A DNA stretch of 64,000 nucleotides. It comes from Astragalus membranaceus. Lineage: Eukaryota > Streptophyta > Magnoliopsida > Fabales > Fabaceae. Of the stretch, positions 58,133-64,000 are shown piece by piece; the stretch's first letter is position 1, and each line of letters begins with the position of its first letter. Both the position numbers and the translations under genes were made by a program. The notes beneath the pieces are model-generated. The model saw only the letters and a program-made list of their open reading frames with translations, was not told the origin of the DNA and ran no database searches. The DNA is taken from NCBI GenBank assembly GCA_039519185.1, contig CM076849.1, forward strand, positions 1,240,001 through 1,304,000, given 5' to 3'.

Positions 58133-58403
58133 CATCTCTAGTCCAATTAATTCTACAGCATGAACAATGTATCAAGTCAAAAGCTTGACTCGGGTACAAC
58201 AAACGTCTAGTTGCAAATGCAGCCACCATTGCTGGTACACCACGCTCAAGAGCAAACTGGATCTGATTCTCATGAACATCCTTTGGAGCAACAGACGTGG
58301 CAATGACATTTCTTGATAATAAGTATGCACAAAAACTAGCCACTCCGCATCCAACATCAAGAGCAACTCTTATATTCTGACGAAATGTACCGTCCGAAGC
58401 CAT
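58133..58403 (-). pseudogene. PMT-type methyltransferase (DUF248) exon fragment 1
   Basis: Acceptor TTTTTGTAG, then 271 nt with donor ATG/GTATGA. It holds the SAM-binding motif I (VALDVGCGVASFCAYLLSR), then SVAPKDVHENQIQFALERGV, PSQAFDLIHC and INWTRD. Intact family members have HCSRC where this copy has HCSCC, a substitution in an otherwise conserved stretch. Upstream exons are absent. With fragment 2 it shows that intron-exon structure was kept during capture, so the source was genomic DNA, not cDNA. Confidence 0.85.
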
Positions 58404-58559
58404 CTACAAAAACATAGAAGCATAACCATCAGAATCCTCAAAGATGCACAGATACTGTATTCAGGTTTGCAACAATGATAATCATTATCAACAACAATTA
58501 GGGTTTCGAGCTAATAAAAATTAGGGTTTTGTGTTAAATAGAAGTAGAGTAGAAGAAGA

Positions 58560-58970
58560 AAACTTACCCTTGAGGAAGAAGAAGACCTTATCTATTTTTC
58601 TGGTGATGGCGACCTTACCTAAGATTTCTTTGGGTTTTGAAGATGAAAACTTAGGGTTTCGAGCGAGCAAGGCGACGGCGATCAAGGAGACAGCGATGGG
58701 GAGCAAGGCGACGACGACGGCGAGTGAAGAATGGTGACAGCGACGGTGTTGATTTTTAGTGTTCTTCTCCTTTCTTTCTCTTCAAAGATTTGGATTTAAA
58801 TTAGGGTTTTGGTATTCTGAGAATGAGTGTGAGAACGAGAACGAGTTTGCGAGGAAGATTCAGAGAGTGAGAGTGAGAACGAGTTCAAAGAGTGAGAGAG
58901 TTGAGGACGATGAAGTTGAGAACGAGAGAATTCTGAGAAGGAGAGAACGTGGGAGTTTAAGAGGCTAAGA
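58560..58970. other. GC-richer leader-like segment of the CACTA element
   Basis: It is compositionally unlike the flanks, with GCGACGG/AAGGCGACG repeats. On the minus strand a frame (58706-58521) runs into a CTCAAG/GGTAAG donor. This could be a captured 5' exon and promoter. No domain was recognised. Confidence 0.4.
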
Positions 58971-59004
58971 GAGTGGATGAGAACGCGATAGAAAGAAAAT
59001 AAAA

Positions 59005-59245
59005 GTGGACTTTTACCATCGGGTCTTTTAACAACCGATGATAAAAGTGTTTGACATACACATTTAACATCGGTTGTTTAAACAACCGATGCAAAATGTC
59101 TTACGCTAACACATTTAGCATCAGTTGTTTAAACACCTGACGCTAAATGTAGGCGCGAAAACTAAAAACTTCCGTTTAATTGCAAAATTGCCACCGCGCC
59201 TACCTTTAGCATCGGGTGTTCAAACAACCGATGTTAAATGCTGTT
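59005..59245. repeat. Right subterminal repeat array of the CACTA element
   Basis: Four or five paired copies of CATCGGTTGTTTAAACAACCGATG and variants, matching the left array in motif and in palindromic pairing. Confidence 0.9.
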
Positions 59246-59629
59246 TTTTATTGTCATATTTGCACTAGTGAATTTATCACGAAATTAATTTTCATTACAT
59301 TAATTTATAGATCTAATATTTTTTCTAAACAAAAATATGAAAAAAAAAAAAGACGGGGAGGGGGGAGGGACTAGGGAGTAGGGGTAGGCTGGTGGGAGTT
59401 TTGGAGGGAAACTGGAGTGGGAGACTCCCTAATATTTATATTCTTAAGATGAATGACTAAGATTTAACATTTTATCTTGTAATGAGAGTGATTCCTTATC
59501 CTTCAACTCTTTTATTCCCACCTCCTAAATTTTTATTTTTTTAACGCCTTTTCATATAAAATCATTACATTACCTAAAAAACAATACAAGTTGATAATTA
59601 TTTGTTAACTTTTTTTTTTAAAAATCGGG

Positions 59630-59800
59630 TATTCTCTGCGCGTAATTACGGAGACTAATCCATCGAGCCGGGTAGGATCACAATGGGCGGCAAAAATCTC
59701 TCTCAAGAGATTTAACACAATTGCATGCCCAAAGTTGGATTCGAACTCGTGACTTTGGTTAAGTTGGAAGAGACTCATATCATCTTATCCAAGTGCCCAA
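59630..59800 (-). mobile_element. tRNA-derived SINE, same family as the one at 37.0 kb
   Basis: On the minus strand it has B-box GAGTTCGAATCC, AAATCTCTTGAGAGAG as in the copy at 37008, and an A-rich tail (T tract on plus at about 59608-59620). Ends and TSD are not resolved, so it is older than the 37-kb copy. Confidence 0.75.
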
Positions 59801-59994
59801 AGCTAGTTTAGATGGATTGTTGCGTCCTCCACCTTTGAAAAAAATATTGTCCTCAAATTTTATACACAACACATAGTTTAACAACTATTCAAACAAGAAA
59901 ACTTTGTTTGCAACAACTCCTCCCCGACTACTTGAGTAGCTTCTTCTGAAGGTGGGTTTTACGGTCCACGTGTCAATGTTTCTGTGTCCGGTAC

Positions 59995-61398
59995 TGTTGT
60001 GCGAAAAGTAGATGTGCAAGTATACACAATCGCAACAAGTAATATAATGATAAATAGAGATCGTTCCCACAGGGATTGGAATTAATTTAAGAGTTTAACG
60101 ATCTTAACAACTTAGTGAAACATGTCAAGTGACAATAATGAATGTGAAGTTGTAAACATAATGAGTTGTGATAAAACAGTAGTGAATTGAAGAAGTAATA
60201 AAGAGACTTGGATAGTTCTTTGTTATATAAATTCCCAAGAGTAAAGCGTTGTAGCGTTAGACGCTGTAGCGTTAAGCGCTGTAGCGGTATTGCAGCGTGC
60301 CTTTTTGTCACTGTCGCCAGGGTTATGTTAAGACTCCTATGTCTAGGCTCTAAATAAGTTTTACCCCTGTATAATAAAGATCTTACAGCATTTACCTTAT
60401 GAACTATTACTCCCCTATGTCTAGGGTTAAGTACAAGTTATCTAAATGTCTTTAAACAACCTTTCATTCATATTATTCCTTGAGTTCTTATTCATAGACC
60501 ATGTCTGTACCTATGAATCTACTTATTTTAGTTGATCAGTCCCAAAACAAGTTTGAAAGCATTATGACACAAGAAATAAAACGCAAACATCATAACATTA
60601 CATAAACTTTACTCAAGGTTCATTACAAACATAAGAACAATCCAACCATAAAAGTTTAGCTCATGACAAGCATTATCAACACAACACAAATTGAAAAGTT
60701 CATATTACCGTAGGTGAGCAAGAGAAGAAGGGTTGCAAAAGATGCACTCCAAGAATCCCAAGTCATACACGATGGATGATGCTATGGCGTGAGCAAACCG
60801 TAGGTGAGATAATAAAACTAAAACTAAAAATAAAGCTTCAAGAGTGGAATAACAACGGAGGAAGACTAAATTGTCAATATAGTTTTCTCTATGTTAAAAC
60901 TCTCTCTATCTTCGTGTGTCTAGCTAATGAAGATGATGGACTAGATATTCTCTTCAATAGATATTATCCTAATTAGATATTATCCATAAAGCTACTTTTC
61001 AAAAAGGTGTGATGATTAAAATCACCAACTATCACATAGGCTTCAATTAGGAGGCGCCAAGTGTATTATTGCACCCACTTGGAGGTCAAAATGTCATGCT
61101 GAGAAGAAGAGGATCAGATTGATGACTCATCATTCAGCAAGTGGCTTCACAAATATTCAAGTGGTCCACGCTCCTTAGTGCTGTAGCGCTTACTGCTGGC
61201 CTACCACTGCAGCACTCAGGCAAAACATCAATATATTCACAAAGGCACCTATTATGCCCAATATTTAGGAATTCAAGTCTAAACTTATATTTATACAATC
61301 AATCACATATTTACATATTAAAGCACTAAATTTACTTGAGAACACACTTTGATTTTCGTATTAAGAGCATAAATAACACATATAAATATGAGTTATCA
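59995..61398. mobile_element. Solo LTR (1,404 bp), TSD GGTAC
   Basis: It starts TGTTGTGCGAAAAGTAG and ends ATGAGTTATCA. GGTAC flanks both sides (59990-59994 and 61399-61403). On the minus strand it starts TGATAACTC and ends GCACAACA, with CAATCCCTGTGGGAACGAT near the end, as in Tat/Ogre-type gypsy LTRs. It contains a short GCTGTAGCG tandem repeat near 60245-60300. Confidence 0.93.
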
Positions 61399-61403
61399 GG
61401 TAC

Positions 61404-62209
61404 CCAAGCACTTTTTACCTTTTGTTATAGGTTTCCTGGTTTTATTATAATTACAAAAACAAGACAAAAAAATGGATATTACAAAAAGTACCCTGAATTT
61501 ATTAAAAACATATTGAAGTTAATGATATCAGTTTTTTTGTTCCCTTCTTCCCTTCCATTTGTTTTTGTGTTCCCTTCTCCCCTTCTATTTTCCCTTCTCT
61601 GTTCCCTTTGGTTCCTTAACATTTAACTTCATCTGAAATTGCCCCTTCTTCTTTGTAACAATTTTTTGTGGATCTGATATCCAACTGGTTTGAAGCTTCA
61701 TCCTTAGCTTCAGCGTTGGTGTTACAAATCGAAGGTGGAACACGGTTTGAAAGGTATGTATTCGTTTGTTTTTTGGGTTATTTTGGTGTTTGAGTTTTGA
61801 TCTGTATGGAAAGAAAATTTGTAAGTAGATGTTGAAATGTTTGTAGTTGATGATTTAGTTGTTCATAGTAGATTTGCACTAGTAGATTCGCACCATTAAA
61901 GACTAAGAAAACAAATACTCAAAATCCCATTAAAAACAAATGATTTGGAGAAGACGAATTTGGAAGTGGTTGCATGTTGATGAGGAGACCGATTTTTAAA
62001 ATGAAAACCATAAATGTTGAATTAATAATATACCAAGTTAAGAAACAAATTTTTGATGGTGGTGTTGTCCTGCATCACACCGATTTGATGGTGGTTGTTT
62101 TATAGTTTTAGTTGGCATGTTTGAATTAGTAATATACCAAGTTAAGAACCAAATTTTTGATGGTGTGGTGTTGTCATTGTTGTGATGCAGCTTTTGTGTT
62201 TCAATCAAG
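61404..62209 (+). promoter_or_regulatory. Upstream and leader region of the FAR1-like gene
   Basis: A leader exon is likely around 61640-61753, ending AAAG/GTATGTATTCG. A direct repeat of about 40 bp (AATATACCAAGTTAAGAA core) occurs at 62017 and 62121, and the next coding exon starts at the ATG 62210. Confidence 0.45.
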
Positions 62210-64000
62210 ATGGTTAATGTAGAAACGGTGGTTGATAATTTTAAAGGCAAAGAAACCCAGGTATGTTATGAGAAGAAATAATTTTGTAAAGTTGTTAAAA
62301 TTATTAGTCATATTTGAATAAAGAATTAAAGAAACATTATTGTAAATATTTAGGAAAATATGTCATCTTATGAGGAATCAGAAAGCATGGGAGTTGAAGA
62401 TGAGTTTGATATTGATGAAAATGCAGTTGAGGGATTTGGTTTTAATGATGAAAGTTTAATTGACTGTGAGGATGATTTTGTCAAGGTAAATTTGATGAAT
62501 TTGAGATGTGAGGATACTATTAAAATTAAAATGTTTCATTTCCCAGATGTTAGTGTTGCTTTCATGTTCTATAACTGGTATGGTAGCATGAAGGCTTTTC
62601 TGCGAGAAAATGTAGGGTGTTGAAGAATCGTAGAGGTGAAATTATTCAAGAGACATTTGTATGCCACAAAGAAGGTCATAGGAGAGCAAAACACTATAAT
62701 CGGGAGGATCGAATTCGAAAAGCAAGAGCTGATACTAGATGTGGATGTGATGCAAAATGTAAAGTCCATGTTGATGAAAATTCTGGTAGATGGTATATAA
62801 AATATTTCAACGATGTACACAATCACATGTTGGTGCTAGATAAGTGGACGGGCATGCTACCGGCGCATAGAAGGATGAATGAATATCACAAATATCAGAT
62901 GAATATGATGAGGAGTGTTGGTATTAAAACGAGCAACATATATGGATTGTTTGCTGCTCAGGTTGGAGGGTTTGATAGAGCTGGGTTTATTAAACGGGCC
63001 ATGTACAGTGAGCAAACCAAGCAAAAGAGAATCCAAACATCCGATGCAACAGCTGTATTGGATTATCTTGAATGTTTATCTTCGAATGATGATATGTTCT
63101 ATTGGAAGCATACTGTGAATGAAGATGGAAGACTTCAGTCACTCTTTTGGTGTGATGGTCCATCTAGGAGGGATTATTCTGTGTTTGGTGATGTTTTGGC
63201 TTTTGATGCAACATATAAGAAGAATAAATACCTACGTCCGTTGGTTATATTTTCTGGAGTAAATCATTATAACCAAAGTATAATTTTTGAAGCTGGCATT
63301 GTGACAGATGAAAGTGAACCAACATATGTTTGGTTGCTTGAAAACTTGTTGGCGGCTATGGATGGCAAGAGTCCGGTGTCAATTATAAATGATGGTGATG
63401 TTTCTATGAGAAAAGCCATTAAAATTGTTTTTCTTAATGCTCATCATCGTTTATGTGCATGGCACTTGCTACGCAACGCTGTAAGTAATATTAAGAATCC
63501 AATGTTTGTATATATCAAGGTTAAAACCTTGTATGTTGGGTGATTATGATGTTGATGAATTTGAAAAGAAGTGGGCTAATATGGTTGCGGATCTTGGTTT
63601 GGAAGATAATAGCTGGATTTTAGAGTTGTATGAGAAGAAAAGAATGTGGGCTACTGCACACATACGTGGTCAATTCTTTGCGGGTTTTAGGACTACTTCT
63701 CGATGTGAGGGTTTACACTCAGAATTTTGGAAATATGTTAGTGGAAAAAACAATTTGTTAGAATTCATACAACACTTTGTCCGTTGGTTGAACTATATGA
63801 GGTTTAGGGAAGTTGAAGTTGACTTTGTTTCTTCACACGGTGAGCCTGTTCTGCAAACACAATTTAAATCTCTAGAAAGATCAGCTGCGGAGTTATATAC
63901 AAGAGAGATTTATAGTCTTTTTGTACCGATACTTCAAAAGGTGTATGCTTGCAGGGTTGTCGGTTTTTATGAAACTGAATCTGAATTCATATACACAGTG
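62210..64000 (+). pseudogene. FAR1-related / Mutator-type transposase gene, two frameshifts, cut by the window end
   Basis: Exon 1 (62210-62260, MVNVETVVDNFKGKETQ) joins exon 2 at 62354 in frame. The FAR1 DNA-binding zinc finger (FVCHKEGHR, RCGCDAKC, HNHML) is followed by the MULE transposase domain: FGDVLAFDATYKKNKY with the first catalytic Asp, NDGDVSMRKAI with the second, and CAWHLLRN. It then continues in another frame with WANMVADLGLEDNSWI and RTTSRCEGLHSEFW. Single-base shifts near 62593 (a missing G) and near 63520 break the frame; all other codons are well kept. The C-terminal SWIM finger would lie beyond the window. It could be a Jittery-like transposon gene or a domesticated FRS gene recently inactivated, or one affected by sequencing errors. 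Confidence 0.85.

Larger units (their letters stand above)
53237..59270. mobile_element. Gene-capturing CACTA element (6,034 bp), TSD AAT
   Basis: The ends CACTAGTGTAGAAA and TTTGCACTAGTG are inverted. The 3-bp duplication AAT flanks both (53234-53236 and 59271-59273), and removing the element restores the host repeat unit. Arrays of a subterminal palindrome TTTAGCATCGGTTGTTTAAA lie at both ends, as in En/Spm-type elements. There is no TnpA/TnpD-like frame, so it is non-autonomous. Between the arrays are minus-strand exon fragments of at least three host genes with preserved splice borders, and one nested solo LTR. Without that insert it is about 4.7 kb. Soybean Tgm-Express1 is a known precedent for CACTA elements carrying host-gene fragments. 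The GC-richer stretch at 58560-58970 near the right end could supply a leader exon for a chimeric minus-strand transcript. Confidence 0.92.

Overview
This window looks like plant nuclear DNA, most probably from a legume (Fabaceae). It is AT-rich. Its genes have introns with GT-AG borders, and its families are plant ones: a DUF26 receptor kinase, a C20-type GA2-oxidase, FAR1-related sequences and PMT/DUF248 methyltransferase. A nuclear copy of plastid DNA carries the start of matK. Most of the sequence is transposable elements, and many insertions can be closed to the base by their target-site duplications (TSDs). The species cannot be named from the sequence alone.

Layout. 1-1372: end of a Ty1/copia element, then a 491-bp hAT element with an 8-bp TSD. 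1744-8055 (minus): an apparently intact seven-exon cysteine-rich receptor-like kinase whose fifth intron holds a 5'-truncated LINE in the opposite orientation. 9.6-11.9 kb: a hAT-like remnant, a 1,029-bp Mutator-like element with a 9-bp TSD, and small tandem duplications. 13169-16.9 kb (minus): a complete CCCH/RING protein of the RNF113/Cwc24 type with a long 5'UTR intron. 16.9-18.2 kb: a degenerate inverted-repeat element containing a dsRNA-binding-domain fragment, and a hairpin element. 18274-20609: a solo LTR. 21.1-25.6 kb: nested LTR debris, a copia end joined to a long GAA/TTC microsatellite, and a plant-mobile-domain pseudogene. 26315-28014 (plus): a five-exon gene for an unrecognised small protein with one membrane segment. 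28.4-32.6 kb: an internally deleted copia element and LTR scraps. 33058-36720 (minus): an intact gibberellin 2-oxidase gene with a 1,149-bp hAT element in intron 1. 37-49 kb: a SINE, rearranged endogenous pararetrovirus pieces, a composite plastid insertion, a solo LTR and a Mutator-like element with a host-gene fragment. 49.2-59.3 kb: a degenerate tandem-repeat array split by a solo LTR (itself split by another) and by a 6-kb CACTA element. 59995-61398: another solo LTR. 62.2-64 kb (plus): a FAR1/MULE transposase-type gene with two frameshifts, cut by the window end.

The most interesting object is the CACTA element at 53237-59270 (TSD AAT). It carries minus-strand exon fragments that look like an NPGR TPR protein, a shikimate kinase (exons in scrambled order) and a PMT-type methyltransferase, so it is a gene-capturing, exon-shuffling CACTA. 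Two further inverted-repeat elements carry likely host fragments (a dsRBD at 17.2 kb and an LHW-like bHLH fragment at 46.7-47.0 kb). Gene capture by DNA transposons therefore recurs in this window.

Three genes look functional and single-copy here: the CRK, the RNF113/Cwc24-like gene and the GA2-oxidase. In each the proposed exons sum to an exact reading frame. All functional statements are family-based inference; no database search was possible.
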